Shown: positions 1-8,663, numbered from the stretch's first letter. The stretch is DNA of 21,978 nucleotides from Rhodobacterales bacterium UBA3089 (GCA_002367255.1 DFBD01000167.1:1-21978); one strand, 5' to 3'. The notes: generated from the letters alone by a model not told the origin. Program-made: numbers and translations.

Positions 1-185
1 GTTTTGAAATGGCCGATATTGTGCGGGTTCAGTATACAGTTACTGACGAAGCATTAGTTGACGAGCTTGTTCCTGCACTTGGCGAAGCTATGAAAGACAT
101 CCGCCCAGCCGCGACTATGGTCATCGCAGGCTTGATTGAACCAGAAATGCTGGTGGAAATCGAAGTCACCGCGTTCAAAGGGTAG
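1..185 (+). CDS. RidA family protein, 3' end only (partial)
   Basis: Only the last 60 codons are in the window, in the frame whose first full codon is at position 3. The C-terminal part reads like the RidA/YjgF/YER057c fold: IRPAATMV carries the conserved Arg of the RPA-T motif, and LVEIEVTAFKG matches the typical LVEIE-A ending. Family members hydrolyse reactive enamine/imine intermediates or have related roles. Paralogues are many, so neither the substrate nor the ridA symbol can be assigned from this fragment. The stop (TAG, 183-185) is two bases before the hemW ATG, and the hemW ribosome binding site lies within this gene's end, so the two are probably co-transcribed. Confidence 0.8.
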   Translation, partial: FEMADIVRVQYTVTDEALVDELVPALGEAMKDIRPAATMVIAGLIEPEMLVEIEVTAFKG

Positions 186-187
186 CC

Positions 188-1342
188 ATGGAAGATTGGC
201 AAAATGCGGGTTTTGGCGTTTATGTGCACTGGCCATTTTGCATGCACAAATGCCCGTATTGTGATTTCAACAGCCATGTTTCACGGGAAATAGACCAAAC
301 GAAATGGCGTGAAGCGCTTCTGTCAGATATTCGCCGAAGTGCTGAGCAGTTGCCGGATCGGCAGGTCGATACTGTATTTTTCGGCGGCGGGACACCAAGT
401 CTGATGCCACCTGAAACCGTAGCAGCGGTGATCGAGGAAATCGGGAGCGCTTGGCGGTTTTCCCCAAGTGCCGAAATATCATTAGAGGCCAATCCAACTT
501 CGGTTGAGGCGGGACGCTTTGCCGGGTATTCCGATGCTGGAGTGAACCGCGTCTCCATGGGCATTCAGTCGTTAAGGGACGCGGACCTAAAGGCGCTTGG
601 CCGTATGCATTCTGTTGCCGAAGCTCGTGCCGCTTTTGATATTGCCCGTAAACAGTTTGATCGCGTTAGCTTCGATTTGATTTATGCACGCCAAAACCAG
701 ACGGCTGATGACTGGGAATTGGAGCTATCTGAAGCCATTGATATGGCCGTAGATCACCTGTCCCTATATCAGTTAACTATCGAAAAAGGCACACGTTTTG
801 GCGATATGCATGCACGTGGATCGTTGCGAAACCTTCCAAATGACAATTTGGCAACAGATATGTATTTTCGGACGCAAGAAATTTGCGAACGGTATGGTTT
901 GCCTGCATACGAAACCTCGAACCACGCACGGGCTGGTGCGGAAAGCCAACACAACCTGATATATTGGCGGTATGGCGATTACGTCGGGATTGGACCAGGA
1001 GCGCATGGGCGTATTTCTGTTAATGGCCAAAAATTAGCCATAGAAACCTATTCGGACCCAAACCTATGGATAGAGCGGGTTGGCAAAACCGGTTGGGGAA
1101 GAAAATCTGTCGAAGTTGTGAGCGCAGAGGAACAGGCAAATGAATACCTTATGATGTCTTTGAGATTGGCAGAGGGTAGCGATTTGGCTCGCTATGCTGC
1201 GTTAAAAGGCAGTGGTCTGTATGCGTCTAATCTTGAGGAAATGTTGTCCTCCGGATTTGTTTCACAGGAAGGCGATATTATCAAAACCACTTCGAAAGGC
1301 CGGCCATTGTTAAATGCCGTCCTTCGACAGCTGTTGGCTTAA
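188..1342 (+). CDS. hemW: HemW, radical SAM heme chaperone (HemN-like)
   Basis: 384 aa, usual length for the family. The radical SAM cluster motif CMHKCPYCDF gives cysteines 18, 22 and 25, and GGGTP at 66-70 is the SAM-binding glycine motif. The C-terminal half carries YETSNHAR and HNLIYWRYGDYVGIGPGAHG, hallmarks of HemW/HemN. HemW proteins lack coproporphyrinogen oxidase activity in studied cases and act as heme chaperones; older annotation calls them oxygen-independent coproporphyrinogen III oxidase-like. The ATG at 188 has an AAGGG sequence just upstream and follows the RidA stop by two bases. A degenerate parS-like sequence lies at 277-292 in the codons for HVSRE. The next gene starts immediately after the TAA stop. 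Confidence 0.93.
   Translation: MEDWQNAGFGVYVHWPFCMHKCPYCDFNSHVSREIDQTKWREALLSDIRRSAEQLPDRQVDTVFFGGGTPSLMPPETVAAVIEEIGSAWRFSPSAEISLEANPTSVEAGRFAGYSDAGVNRVSMGIQSLRDADLKALGRMHSVAEARAAFDIARKQFDRVSFDLIYARQNQTADDWELELSEAIDMAVDHLSLYQLTIEKGTRFGDMHARGSLRNLPNDNLATDMYFRTQEICERYGLPAYETSNHARAGAESQHNLIYWRYGDYVGIGPGAHGRISVNGQKLAIETYSDPNLWIERVGKTGWGRKSVEVVSAEEQANEYLMMSLRLAEGSDLARYAALKGSGLYASNLEEMLSSGFVSQEGDIIKTTSKGRPLLNAVLRQLLA
277..292. promoter_or_regulatory. Degenerate parS-like site
   Basis: TGTTTCACGGGAAATA matches the parS consensus TGTTTCACGTGAAACA at 14 of 16 positions. The left half-site is perfect; the right half-site has two changes. It lies in hemW, about 3.7 kb from the nearest perfect parS copy in this window. 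Whether ParB binds it is unknown; the broken right half would be expected to weaken binding strongly. Confidence 0.3.
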
Positions 1343-1345
1343 GTG

Positions 1346-1699
1346 ATGCGGATTATATGGTTAACGTTTGGTGTATTAAGTGTGCTGGCAGGCTTCGTCG
1401 GTGTTTTCCTTCCCGTGTTGCCAACTGTGCCGTTCCTATTGCTCGCTATGTTCTTTTTCGGAAGGTCGTCCCAAAGAGCGCACGACTGGTTGCTAACACA
1501 TAAAACACTAGGTCCCGGCCTTCGCGATTGGCAAGACAGTGGTGCGATCAGTCGTAAATCCAAGTACCTGTCTGCTGGGTCTATGGTGGTAGTATTCGCC
1601 ATATCCGTGTTGTTCAAGATGCCGGTATATGTACTTATAATTCAGATAGTTATACTTCTATCTGTTTCATACTTCATTTGGACAAGGCCCGATGCGTAG
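1346..1699 (+). CDS. DUF454 (YbaN-like) small inner-membrane protein
   Basis: 117 aa, made largely of hydrophobic segments near residues 3-37 and 72-112 around a polar middle. The N-terminal region (GFVGVFLPVLPTVPFLLLA) and the following FFFGRSS-RAHDWLL-H-LGP-LRDW pattern are typical of the DUF454/YbaN family, whose function is not established. GTG at 1343 directly abuts the hemW stop and is followed by ATG at 1346; either could be used, neither has a clear ribosome binding site, so coupling to hemW translation is likely. The TAG stop ends at 1699, exactly next to the last base of parB on the other strand, so the two convergent genes have no spacer. Confidence 0.8.
   Translation: MRIIWLTFGVLSVLAGFVGVFLPVLPTVPFLLLAMFFFGRSSQRAHDWLLTHKTLGPGLRDWQDSGAISRKSKYLSAGSMVVVFAISVLFKMPVYVLIIQIVILLSVSYFIWTRPDA
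1643..1664. repeat. Small inverted repeat in the end of the DUF454 gene
   Basis: CAGATAG (1643-1649) and CTATCTG (1658-1664) form perfect 7-bp arms around an 8-base AT-rich loop. The hairpin lies inside the DUF454 coding region, about 40-60 bases beyond the parB stop on the opposite strand. It is not followed by a T-run on either strand, so it is a weak candidate for a 3' processing or stop structure of the parB transcript at best. Confidence 0.3.
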
Positions 1700-2590
1700 T
1701 CACTGTGACAAAAGCTGACAGAGGCCGTCTAACTGCTCGAGGTCAGCGTATTTGATCCGCAACTCTCCGCTTTGACCACCTGCTTTGTGATCTATACTAA
1801 CCTTCACGCCAAGATGCGCGGCCAAGTCATTTTCGATAGCCCGTGTGTCTGCATCCTTGACAGGCTTCAGCCGCCGCTTCTGCTTCACGCTTGGTGTTTG
1901 CTTCTTGGCCAACGCCTCTGCTTGTCGAACGGACAATCCTTTCGACATAATCTCGCGCGCCAGCGCCACCGGATCATCTGCGGGGACCAATGCCCTTGCG
2001 TGGCCTGCGGAAATTTGACCGTTTTGCAGATACTCTTGTACCTCTGGTGGTAGATTTAGAAGACGAAGAAGGTTTGCGATATGACTACGGCTTTTGCCCA
2101 AGGCATCGGCCATTTTTCCCTGAGTGTGGCCGAATTTATCCATCAGCTGGCGATACCCCATCGCCTCTTCTATTGCGTTCAAATCTGCGCGCTGAATGTT
2201 TTCGATAATGGCTAGTTCGAGCACCTCTGTATCTGTCAGCTCGCGGATTAGAACCGGAATGCTGTGTAACTTCGCTCGTTGAGCCGCACGCCAGCGACGT
2301 TCCCCGGCAACAATTTGATAACCGCCTTGATTATTTGGGTCGGGCCTGACGATTAACGGCTGGATCACACCTTTTTCCGCAATGGATGCGGTCAGATCTA
2401 CCAGATCCTTTTCGGCAAATGTTCTGCGCGGTTGATCTGGATTAGCAAAAACTTTATCAATTGGCACGTCAGTATCGCTAGGTCGATGGGTCGCCGCCGG
2501 TTGGGCGCTATTCCCCTCGTCAAGATTCACATCCGCTAACAATGCGGAAAGACCGCGACCTAAGTTTTTACGTTCAGTTTTCTTAGCCAT
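1700..2590 (-). CDS. parB: ParB chromosome partition protein (parS-binding CTPase clamp)
   Basis: 296 aa, normal size for chromosomal ParB. An N-terminal basic GRGLSALLAD motif (about 11-20) is the usual ParA-contact region. The ParB/Srx CTP-binding part has QPLIVRP near 77-83, the GERRWRA box at 96-102 and ENIQRADLN at 130-138. A helix-turn-helix (about 155-180) and a C-terminal dimerisation region follow. The protein loads at parS and spreads, and with ParA segregates origins. It follows parA by 12 bases with only a weak ribosome binding site, suggesting coupling. Two perfect target sites lie 1.4 and 3.3 kb upstream of its start. The gene ends base-to-base against the convergent DUF454 gene with no terminator visible between them. 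Confidence 0.97.
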   Translation of the reverse strand: MAKKTERKNLGRGLSALLADVNLDEGNSAQPAATHRPSDTDVPIDKVFANPDQPRRTFAEKDLVDLTASIAEKGVIQPLIVRPDPNNQGGYQIVAGERRWRAAQRAKLHSIPVLIRELTDTEVLELAIIENIQRADLNAIEEAMGYRQLMDKFGHTQGKMADALGKSRSHIANLLRLLNLPPEVQEYLQNGQISAGHARALVPADDPVALAREIMSKGLSVRQAEALAKKQTPSVKQKRRLKPVKDADTRAIENDLAAHLGVKVSIDHKAGGQSGELRIKYADLEQLDGLCQLLSQ

Positions 2591-2602
2591 TTTTCAACAT
2601 TT

Positions 2603-3421
2603 TCAATCTGTTACATTGTCATTCATACGCCGAAGCAACTCAGCCGCTAGTTTTTGATACGCAATACTGCCAGAACTTCTATGGTCATAAATCAACGCTG
2701 GAACCGAATGCGATGGAGCCTCGCTAAGTCGGATATTACGCGGAATAATGGTTTTGTAAACCAAATCGCCAAGGTTCTCTCGCACATCGTCCTCGACTTG
2801 CTTGGACAGGTTATTACGACGATCATACATCGTAAGCACGATTCCCTGTATACTTAACTTAGGGTTTAAAGATTGCTTGACCTCCCGGATGGTCAACATC
2901 AGCTGCGACAGACCTTCAAGCGCAAAAAACTCGCATTGCAAAGGAACAAGAACGGAGTCCGCTGCAACCATCGCGTTTACGGTTAATAAGTTTAGCGACG
3001 GCGGGCAGTCTATTAAAATGTAATCGAAGTTACAGGACAACGCCTCGCCAGATGTCAGCGCCTTTTTCATTCGCAACACACGATTTGGATCGTTCACCAT
3101 GTCCACATCTACGGAACTAAGGTCGTTTGTTGAGGGTGCGATAAATAAATTAGGGATCATCGTTTCCTGTGCGATAGCTGGAAGCGTGGTGTCGCCCAAA
3201 AGCAAATCGTAGGTTGTCAGCTCTCGCATGTCGGGCGAAATACCTAACCCGGTAGAAGCGTTTCCTTGTGAATCTAAATCAACTAGCAAGACTTTTCGGC
3301 CAATAGCCGCTAATGCTGTACCCAAATTTATTGCAGTCGTGGTTTTCCCGACGCCACCCTTCTGATTGGCCACAGCAATTATTACAGAATGTTTAGCAGG
3401 CGTATTTGTGCTTTTAGACAC
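2603..3421 (-). CDS. parA: ParA chromosome partition ATPase
   Basis: 272 aa from the GTG at 3421. The deviant Walker A KGGVGKT is at 21-27 (GTG numbering), followed by the switch region DLDSQGNASTGLG, a FDYILIDCPPS Walker B-like segment, and the PLQCEFFALEGLSQL and IIPRNIRLSEAPS motifs of chromosomal ParA/Soj. It binds ATP and non-specific DNA and moves ParB-parS complexes. The GTG start is preferred because GGAG lies 9 bases upstream and the length then fits the family. An ATG at 3454 is also in frame (283 aa) but lacks a ribosome binding site and would overlap rsmG by 41 bases. With GTG the overlap with rsmG is 8 bases. A perfect inverted repeat (3442-3470) lies just upstream of the GTG. 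Confidence 0.96.
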   Translation of the reverse strand: MSKSTNTPAKHSVIIAVANQKGGVGKTTTAINLGTALAAIGRKVLLVDLDSQGNASTGLGISPDMRELTTYDLLLGDTTLPAIAQETMIPNLFIAPSTNDLSSVDVDMVNDPNRVLRMKKALTSGEALSCNFDYILIDCPPSLNLLTVNAMVAADSVLVPLQCEFFALEGLSQLMLTIREVKQSLNPKLSIQGIVLTMYDRRNNLSKQVEDDVRENLGDLVYKTIIPRNIRLSEAPSHSVPALIYDHRSSGSIAYQKLAAELLRRMNDNVTD

Positions 3422-4049
3422 GTTTGAATTCTCCGATGCGGAGTATAACTGCATCTGAATCAGTTATACTGGGAAATGTCTCGTATGCCATATGCCAACA
3501 AGATGAGGCTTCGGTCAATTCCGAATCGACCCGCGCTCCCTTAGGAAACAAAGAAACGCCATTCGATTTACGGTGTTTTTCCGTAAATTCAAGAAGTTGT
3601 GTAAGCGAAGAAAGAGCGCGGGCAGACAATATATCTGCGTTCTGAGCCTCAAGTAATTCTATTCTTTTCGTAACGACTTGCACCTTGACGCCCATTTCTC
3701 TAGCGGCAGCCTGAAGAAATACCGATTTCCTTCTGTCGCTTTCAACCAAAGTTATGACCAAATCCGGCGCCTTCTCTGCAGCGATAGCGGCAATAACCAA
3801 CCCCGGAAATCCAGCACCTGACCCGATATCCAGCCATGACTTCGCATTTTTAGGTGCCAACGCCCAAAGCTGTGCTGAATCTGCTATATGACGATGCCAA
3901 ACACTGGAAATTGTAGACTTTGCCACCAGATTTATCTTTGGGTTCCACTTAACCAAAAGCGCCGCATACACTTGCAAGCGATCCATTGTTTCACGTGAAA
4001 CATCGAAGGTTTCGGCAAAGTTTGCTTGCGAAACATAACCCCCGCTCAT
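3414..4049 (-). CDS. rsmG: RsmG (GidB), 16S rRNA m7G527 methyltransferase
   Basis: 211 aa. NLVAKST at 40-46, the SAM-binding loop [10 protein letters not shown] at 74-83 and [11 protein letters not shown] at 102-112 are the standard motifs of RsmG, which methylates G527 of 16S rRNA. The ATG (4049) overlaps the mnmG stop as ATGA, giving tight coupling. A perfect parS site lies inside the gene and encodes the DVSRETMD stretch near residues 16-23, so coding sequence and ParB-site are under joint constraint. The end of the gene overlaps the start of parA and carries the inverted repeat at 3442-3470. Confidence 0.96.
   Translation of the reverse strand: MSGGYVSQANFAETFDVSRETMDRLQVYAALLVKWNPKINLVAKSTISSVWHRHIADSAQLWALAPKNAKSWLDIGSGAGFPGLVIAAIAAEKAPDLVITLVESDRRKSVFLQAAAREMGVKVQVVTKRIELLEAQNADILSARALSSLTQLLEFTEKHRKSNGVSLFPKGARVDSELTEASSCWHMAYETFPSITDSDAVILRIGEFKRV
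3442..3470. repeat. Perfect 10-bp inverted repeat upstream of parA
   Basis: AGTATAACTG at 3442-3451 and CAGTTATACT at 3461-3470 are exact reverse complements separated by 9 bases. The element is in the last codons of rsmG and ends 20 bases upstream of the preferred parA GTG; the alternative ATG at 3454 lies in its loop. It is unrelated to the parS sequence. It could be an operator or an mRNA hairpin governing parA translation. No T-run follows on the - strand, so it is not a standard terminator. Confidence 0.6.
3987..4002. promoter_or_regulatory. parS site, perfect copy, inside rsmG
   Basis: TGTTTCACGTGAAACA is an exact match to the bacterial parS consensus, a 16-bp perfect palindrome. It lies in the 5' part of rsmG, 1.4 kb upstream of the parB start and about 6.2 kb from the proposed origin. 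ParB would load here as a CTP-dependent clamp and recruit the segregation machinery. Confidence 0.95.
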
Positions 4050-5920
4050 GCCGAACGCTTCTTTTTAGGTTTGCGTATATTGGCAAGTATCAAGGTCAAC
4101 CCAGCCGGAGTCATTCCGTCAATACGCCCTGCCTGCGCTAATGTAGCTGGCTGAATCTGCGTTAATTTTCCCCGCAGCTCATTAGATAACCCTACAATGC
4201 TTTCATAATTGAAGCCCGGCGGTATCCGCAACGCCTCATCCCGCCGCATTGCCTCAACGTCACTTCTTTGACGATTTATGTAATGAGCATATCGCGCATC
4301 GTTCTCTACCTGCTGTGCAATTTCCACTGGGATATCTGATAGTTCCGGCCAGATTTCCGATAGCTTGGAAATGTTAACGTCTGGGTAGGATAGCAGATCT
4401 AGGGCGCTGCGGCGAACGCCATCCTGATTGACCTTGATACCGCATTCCTCAGCTTCCCTCGGGGATACAGACAGGCTTTCGCAATCCGCCCTAGCTTTAC
4501 CCATAGACTTAAGACGCTTATCAAATTGCGCTTTGCGTTGGTCTGAAACACAGCCGAGAGAAACTCCAATCGGTGTTAACCGTTGGTCAGCATTATCGGC
4601 ACGCAAAGACAGGCGATATTCGGCACGCGACGTAAACATCCGATAAGGTTCCGAAACACCACGTGTCACCAAATCGTCGATCATTACGCCGATATAACCA
4701 TCCGCACGATCAAAGAGTATTGAATCACGGCCCTTAACTGCCAATGCAGCATTTAAGCCCGCCACAAGCCCCTGCGCGGCTGCCTCCTCGTATCCGGTGG
4801 TACCATTAACCTGACCCGCAAAGTAAAGACCGGGCGCAGCTTTAACCTCTAAAGTGGAGCGCAAAGCCCTTGGGTCTATATAATCGTACTCGATAGCATA
4901 TCCTGGCTGTAGGATTTTAACACTCTCTAGGCCTTTAATTGATGTCACATATGCCTCTTGAACGGGCAACGGAAGCGAAGTCGAAATTCCGTTCGGGTAT
5001 ATAGTGGCATCATTAAGACCTTCCGGTTCCAAGAAAATCTGATGGCTCTCTTTATCAGAAAACCGAACGATTTTATCTTCTATCGAAGGGCAATACCTTG
5101 GGCCAACACCTTCAATCTGCCCACCATACATTGCTGACCTATCAAGGTTTTCCCTAATAATATCATGCGTCTGACTGTTGGTGTGTGTAATTCCGCAAGA
5201 AACCTGTCGTGCAGTTGGCGCATCTGACATGAACGAGAACATCGTTGGTATATCATCACCTTGCTGCATCTCCAGCCCGTCCCAATTAATGGTGCGGCCA
5301 TCCAGTCGTGGAGGTGTGCCCGTCTTCAAGCGACCTAGTGGTAAACCCAGCGCGTCTATTCGTTCCGCTAACGCTATAGATGACTTATCCCCCATCCGGC
5401 CACCAGTATGGGTTTGATCACCAATGTGGATTACTCCACGCAGGAATGTCCCAGCCGTTAAAATTACCGCTCCGGCAGTAATTTCGCTGCCATCACCAAG
5501 AACAACCCCTTCAACACAACCTTTCGAAATGATCAAATCCGAAACTTCCGCCTCCAGAACCGTTAAATTCAGTCGATCTTTGAACTCTGCCTGCATAGCC
5601 GCTTTGTAAATCTGGCGATCTGCTTGCGCCCGCGGCCCTTGAACCGCTGGCCCTTTCCGACGGTTTAGAAGACGAAATTGAATGCCAGCTCGGTCCGCCA
5701 CACGGCCCATCACCCCATCCAGCGCGTCGATCTCTCGAACAAGGTGACCCTTTCCTAGCCCACCGATTGCAGGGTTACAGGACATTTCACCAATTTTATC
5801 GAACGCAAGCGTGATTAGAACTGTCTTCACACCCATCCGGGCCGCCGCCTGCGCTGCCTCGGTTCCTGCGTGACCACCACCAATTACGATTACATCAAAC
5901 GTATGTTTCACGTGAAACAC
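4046..5920 (-). CDS. mnmG: MnmG (GidA), tRNA wobble-uridine cmnm5U modification enzyme, FAD-binding subunit
   Basis: 624 aa. FAD motif GGGHAG at 14-19, then [65 protein letters not shown] and a C-terminal [21 protein letters not shown], all standard for MnmG. With MnmE it installs the carboxymethylaminomethyl group on U34 of certain tRNAs. The start is ambiguous. GTG at 5920 gives MFHVKH, encoded by the parS site. However, an AGGAG ribosome binding site (5924-5920) overlaps that GTG and is spaced 8 bases from a second in-frame GTG at 5911, which would give MKHTFDVIV. The gene starts 2 bases after mnmE and overlaps rsmG by 4 bases. Confidence 0.97.
   Translation of the reverse strand: MFHVKHTFDVIVIGGGHAGTEAAQAAARMGVKTVLITLAFDKIGEMSCNPAIGGLGKGHLVREIDALDGVMGRVADRAGIQFRLLNRRKGPAVQGPRAQADRQIYKAAMQAEFKDRLNLTVLEAEVSDLIISKGCVEGVVLGDGSEITAGAVILTAGTFLRGVIHIGDQTHTGGRMGDKSSIALAERIDALGLPLGRLKTGTPPRLDGRTINWDGLEMQQGDDIPTMFSFMSDAPTARQVSCGITHTNSQTHDIIRENLDRSAMYGGQIEGVGPRYCPSIEDKIVRFSDKESHQIFLEPEGLNDATIYPNGISTSLPLPVQEAYVTSIKGLESVKILQPGYAIEYDYIDPRALRSTLEVKAAPGLYFAGQVNGTTGYEEAAAQGLVAGLNAALAVKGRDSILFDRADGYIGVMIDDLVTRGVSEPYRMFTSRAEYRLSLRADNADQRLTPIGVSLGCVSDQRKAQFDKRLKSMGKARADCESLSVSPREAEECGIKVNQDGVRRSALDLLSYPDVNISKLSEIWPELSDIPVEIAQQVENDARYAHYINRQRSDVEAMRRDEALRIPPGFNYESIVGLSNELRGKLTQIQPATLAQAGRIDGMTPAGLTLILANIRKPKKKRSA
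5904..5919. promoter_or_regulatory. parS site, perfect copy, at the start of mnmG
   Basis: A second exact TGTTTCACGTGAAACA, about 1.9 kb from the copy in rsmG and 4.3 kb from the proposed origin. It covers the translation start region of mnmG: two bases of the first GTG are in it, and the second GTG is at its centre. ParB loading here sits in the middle of the mnmE-mnmG-rsmG-parA-parB transcription unit. Confidence 0.95.
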
Positions 5921-5922
5921 TC

Positions 5923-7221
5923 CTATTTTCCGATACAGAAGCTGGAAAATATCATGTCTAAAACATTCTCCACATCTACACGGCCTATCATAGAATCGAG
6001 GGATCGCAAGGCCTGGCGCATGTCTTCTGCGGCCAGATCAGACCAGTCTGCCCCAGACTTCACATGAATTTCCGCACTATCAAGTGCTGTAACTGCGTTT
6101 ATCAAGGCAATACGGTGCCGCTCTCTAACAGCCGAACTAGCCCCGGCGGCACGGCTTGAAAGTTCTTCAGAAAGTAAGCCTAGCAACTGCTCCACGCCTT
6201 CACCTGTTAGCCCGGAAACAGATAGTCCATCTGTTCGGGTTACGTCCGCCTTACCGTACGCGATGATATCTCCTGACCGAAATGTGACACCCAAATTTTC
6301 GTAGGCGTCGCCGGGTTCAAGCAAAAACACCCGAATATCTGCCGTCTCTGCGCGGGATTTAGCGCGCGCGACTCCAAGAGCTTCTATTTCGTCTTCCGAT
6401 ATTCGCAACCCCGCTGTATCGAGCAGTGTAATCGGCAACCCGCCAAGGTCCATTCGAACCTCGATAACATCACGTGTTGTGCCAGCAATCGCCGAAGTAA
6501 TTGCTGCGTCCTTTTTTGATAACATATTCAAAAGGGTGGATTTTCCGATATTTGGTCGCCCGATTATAACAACTTCAAATCCATCCCTAATCCGCTCGGA
6601 TATACGGCTGCCTGCAGCCTCAACCTGCATCCCACTACGGGCGCTATTAATCAGTTCCAGCACTTCTGGCGAAACGTCAACTGGCACCTCTTCATCCGCA
6701 AAATCTATCGTAACTTCCAATAGCGCCACTGCACGTATCAATGCTTCCCGCCAAACTCGCGTTTTTTCACTCAGCGCACCACGCATAACTGTAAGCGCCT
6801 GTCGTCGCTGTGCTTCTGTTTCGGCATCAATCAGATCGGCCAAACCCTCAACCTGCGCCAAATCCAACCGTCCATTATCGAGCGCCTGACGCGTATACTC
6901 CCCGGCCTCAGCCAATCTCACTCCATCACAGTTGGAAAGCTCCCGTAATACAGCGGCCACAACAGCGGCAGATCCGTGTAGATGGATTTCAACTACACGC
7001 TCTCCAGTAAAACTGGCACCAGAATCGAAGATCAGAATCAGGGCTTCGTCAAGCGGTTCCCCGCCTAATGTACGAACAACACGAAGCGCAGCTCGTTTGG
7101 GTTCAGGCAAATCATGAACCAATTTCGATACTGCATCCCAGGCCAAAGGCCCAGACACACGCACGACAGAAACACCTGCCCGACCACGCGCCGTTGCCAA
7201 TGCAAAAATTGTGTCGTGCAT
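5923..7221 (-). CDS. mnmE: MnmE (TrmE), tRNA modification GTPase
   Basis: 432 aa from ATG 7221. An N-terminal tetrahydrofolate-binding domain (to about 118) is followed by a helical domain with an inserted G domain: G1 GRPNIGKS 221-228, G2 region IAGTTRD, G3 DTAG 268-271. The C-terminus FCIGK (428-432) carries the essential cysteine of MnmE. The G4 motif, normally NKxD, reads YGKAD at 322-326, so the Asn is replaced by Gly. A TTG four codons upstream (7233) could extend the reading frame, but ATG 7221 matches the family start ([12 protein letters not shown]), with GGG nine bases upstream. The gene follows the rho terminator and leads the par operon; I cannot point to its promoter with confidence. 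Confidence 0.96.
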   Translation of the reverse strand: MHDTIFALATARGRAGVSVVRVSGPLAWDAVSKLVHDLPEPKRAALRVVRTLGGEPLDEALILIFDSGASFTGERVVEIHLHGSAAVVAAVLRELSNCDGVRLAEAGEYTRQALDNGRLDLAQVEGLADLIDAETEAQRRQALTVMRGALSEKTRVWREALIRAVALLEVTIDFADEEVPVDVSPEVLELINSARSGMQVEAAGSRISERIRDGFEVVIIGRPNIGKSTLLNMLSKKDAAITSAIAGTTRDVIEVRMDLGGLPITLLDTAGLRISEDEIEALGVARAKSRAETADIRVFLLEPGDAYENLGVTFRSGDIIAYGKADVTRTDGLSVSGLTGEGVEQLLGLLSEELSSRAAGASSAVRERHRIALINAVTALDSAEIHVKSGADWSDLAAEDMRQALRSLDSMIGRVDVENVLDMIFSSFCIGK

Positions 7222-7245
7222 AACTTTACCCAACTGTAACTAATG

Positions 7246-7272
7246 AAAAAACCCGAGGTTTAACCCGGGTTT
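7246..7272 (-). terminator. Intrinsic terminator after rho
   Basis: Read on the - strand, AAACCCG (7272-7266) pairs with CGGGTTT (7255-7249). Inner GGT/ACC pairing extends the stem to about ten base pairs with one bulge and a 3-base loop. Six T residues (7251-7246) complete a classical factor-independent terminator. It starts 20 bases past the rho stop and separates rho from mnmE. Confidence 0.9.
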
Positions 7273-7292
7273 CCATAGAAAAATATCCGGTG

Positions 7293-8564
7293 CTAGCTGT
7301 TCATAGAATCGAAAAACTCGGAGTTTGTCTTCGTCTGCTTCATCTTGCCAAGCAAGAATTCCGCAGCATCCGTAGTTCCCATCGGATTCAGAATCCGACG
7401 CAGAAGGAATGTTTTCGTTAGCTCTGATTTTTCTACCAACAGCTCTTCTTTTCGCGTACCGGATTTCAGAATATCAATCGCAGGGAACACGCGTTTATCC
7501 GCAATCTTGCGATCAAGGACAACTTCAGAGTTACCCGTACCCTTGAACTCCTCAAAGATAACTTCATCCATCCGGCTGCCAGTATCAATCAGTGCCGTCG
7601 CGATAATCGTAAGGGAACCACCCTCTTCGATATTACGTGCGGCGCCGAAGAACCGTTTTGGGCGTTGCAAAGCATTTGCGTCTACACCACCGGTCAGAAC
7701 CTTACCGGAAGACGGAACCACTGTGTTAAACGCACGACCAAGGCGGGTAATGGAATCCAGAAGGATCACAACATCGCGCTTATGTTCAACTAGCCGTTTA
7801 GCTTTCTCGATTACCATTTCAGCAACCGCAACGTGGCGCGAAGCAGGTTCGTCGAAAGTCGAGGCTATCACCTCGCCCTTAACGCTTCGTTGCATATCTG
7901 TAACTTCTTCTGGCCGCTCGTCAACCAATAGTACAATCAAGAAGCATTCAGGGTGATTAATAGCGATAGATTTTGCAATATTCTGCAATATCATAGTCTT
8001 ACCAGTTCTTGGTGGCGCAACCACCAAAGACCGCTGGCCTTTACCAATCGGTGCCACTAGATCGATAATCCGGCCGGTCTTATCCTTAATCGTAGGGTCT
8101 TCAATCTCCATCATTAACCGTTCATCAGGGTAAAGTGGCGTAAGGTTATCGAAGTTAATCTTATGTTTGGATTTTTCGGGGTCCTCGAAGTTGATCAGCG
8201 AAACATCCACCAGCCCAAAATACTTTTCCCCTTCACCAGGTGCCTTGATGACGCCGTCAACCGTATCCCCTGTCCGAAGCGAAAACTTGCGAATTTGCTC
8301 GGGGCTAACGTAAATATCTTCTGGTCCGGCCAGATAATTGGCGGCAGGCGAGCGCAAAAAACCGAAACCGTCTTTAAGAACTTCGACAACGCCATCACCT
8401 GAAATTTCAACACCAGCCTCTGCCATTTCCTTAAGGATGGCGAACATCATATCGCCTTTACGCAGCGTGGTTGCGTTTTCTATGTCTAGATCTTCGGCCA
8501 TTGCTAACAAATCAGCCGGAGTTTTAGCTTTCAGTTCAGCCAAAGATAGTTTTTCGATTTCCAT
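7293..8564 (-). CDS. rho: Transcription termination factor Rho
   Basis: 423 aa, full length. The N-terminal helical part is followed by the cold-shock-like RNA-binding domain (about 52-120, with DGFGFLRS as RNP1). The ATPase has Walker A APPRTGKT at 183-190, Walker B VVILLD at 265-270 and the RNA-contact loop [17 protein letters not shown] near 283-299. Rho is a hexameric RNA helicase that ends transcription. The gene has its own candidate promoter at 8664-8691, a leader of roughly 90 bases and a strong intrinsic terminator, so it is probably monocistronic. The ribosome binding site is weak, so translation may be limiting. Confidence 0.98.
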   Translation of the reverse strand: MEIEKLSLAELKAKTPADLLAMAEDLDIENATTLRKGDMMFAILKEMAEAGVEISGDGVVEVLKDGFGFLRSPAANYLAGPEDIYVSPEQIRKFSLRTGDTVDGVIKAPGEGEKYFGLVDVSLINFEDPEKSKHKINFDNLTPLYPDERLMMEIEDPTIKDKTGRIIDLVAPIGKGQRSLVVAPPRTGKTMILQNIAKSIAINHPECFLIVLLVDERPEEVTDMQRSVKGEVIASTFDEPASRHVAVAEMVIEKAKRLVEHKRDVVILLDSITRLGRAFNTVVPSSGKVLTGGVDANALQRPKRFFGAARNIEEGGSLTIIATALIDTGSRMDEVIFEEFKGTGNSEVVLDRKIADKRVFPAIDILKSGTRKEELLVEKSELTKTFLLRRILNPMGTTDAAEFLLGKMKQTKTNSEFFDSMNS

Positions 8565-8663
8565 AAATTTACCATAGTTCTACGCCCACACGACAACCGC
8601 CATGCAAAGCTTTTCAATTGGGGAGCGCACATTTTGAGCGAGGACCGCCCGTGCTTGCCGTTA

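Noticed and set aside
1699..1709. GTCACTGTGAC palindrome at the DUF454/parB junction as a terminator
   Set aside because: A one-base centre cannot form a hairpin loop, and no T-run is present.
6479..6889. 136-residue open frame on the + strand within mnmE
   Set aside because: Antisense shadow of the MnmE G domain; low-complexity S/R/T composition.
7345..7956. 203-residue open frame on the + strand within rho
   Set aside because: Antisense shadow of a strongly conserved gene; serine/arginine-rich composition of a reverse frame, no ribosome binding site, no recognisable domain.
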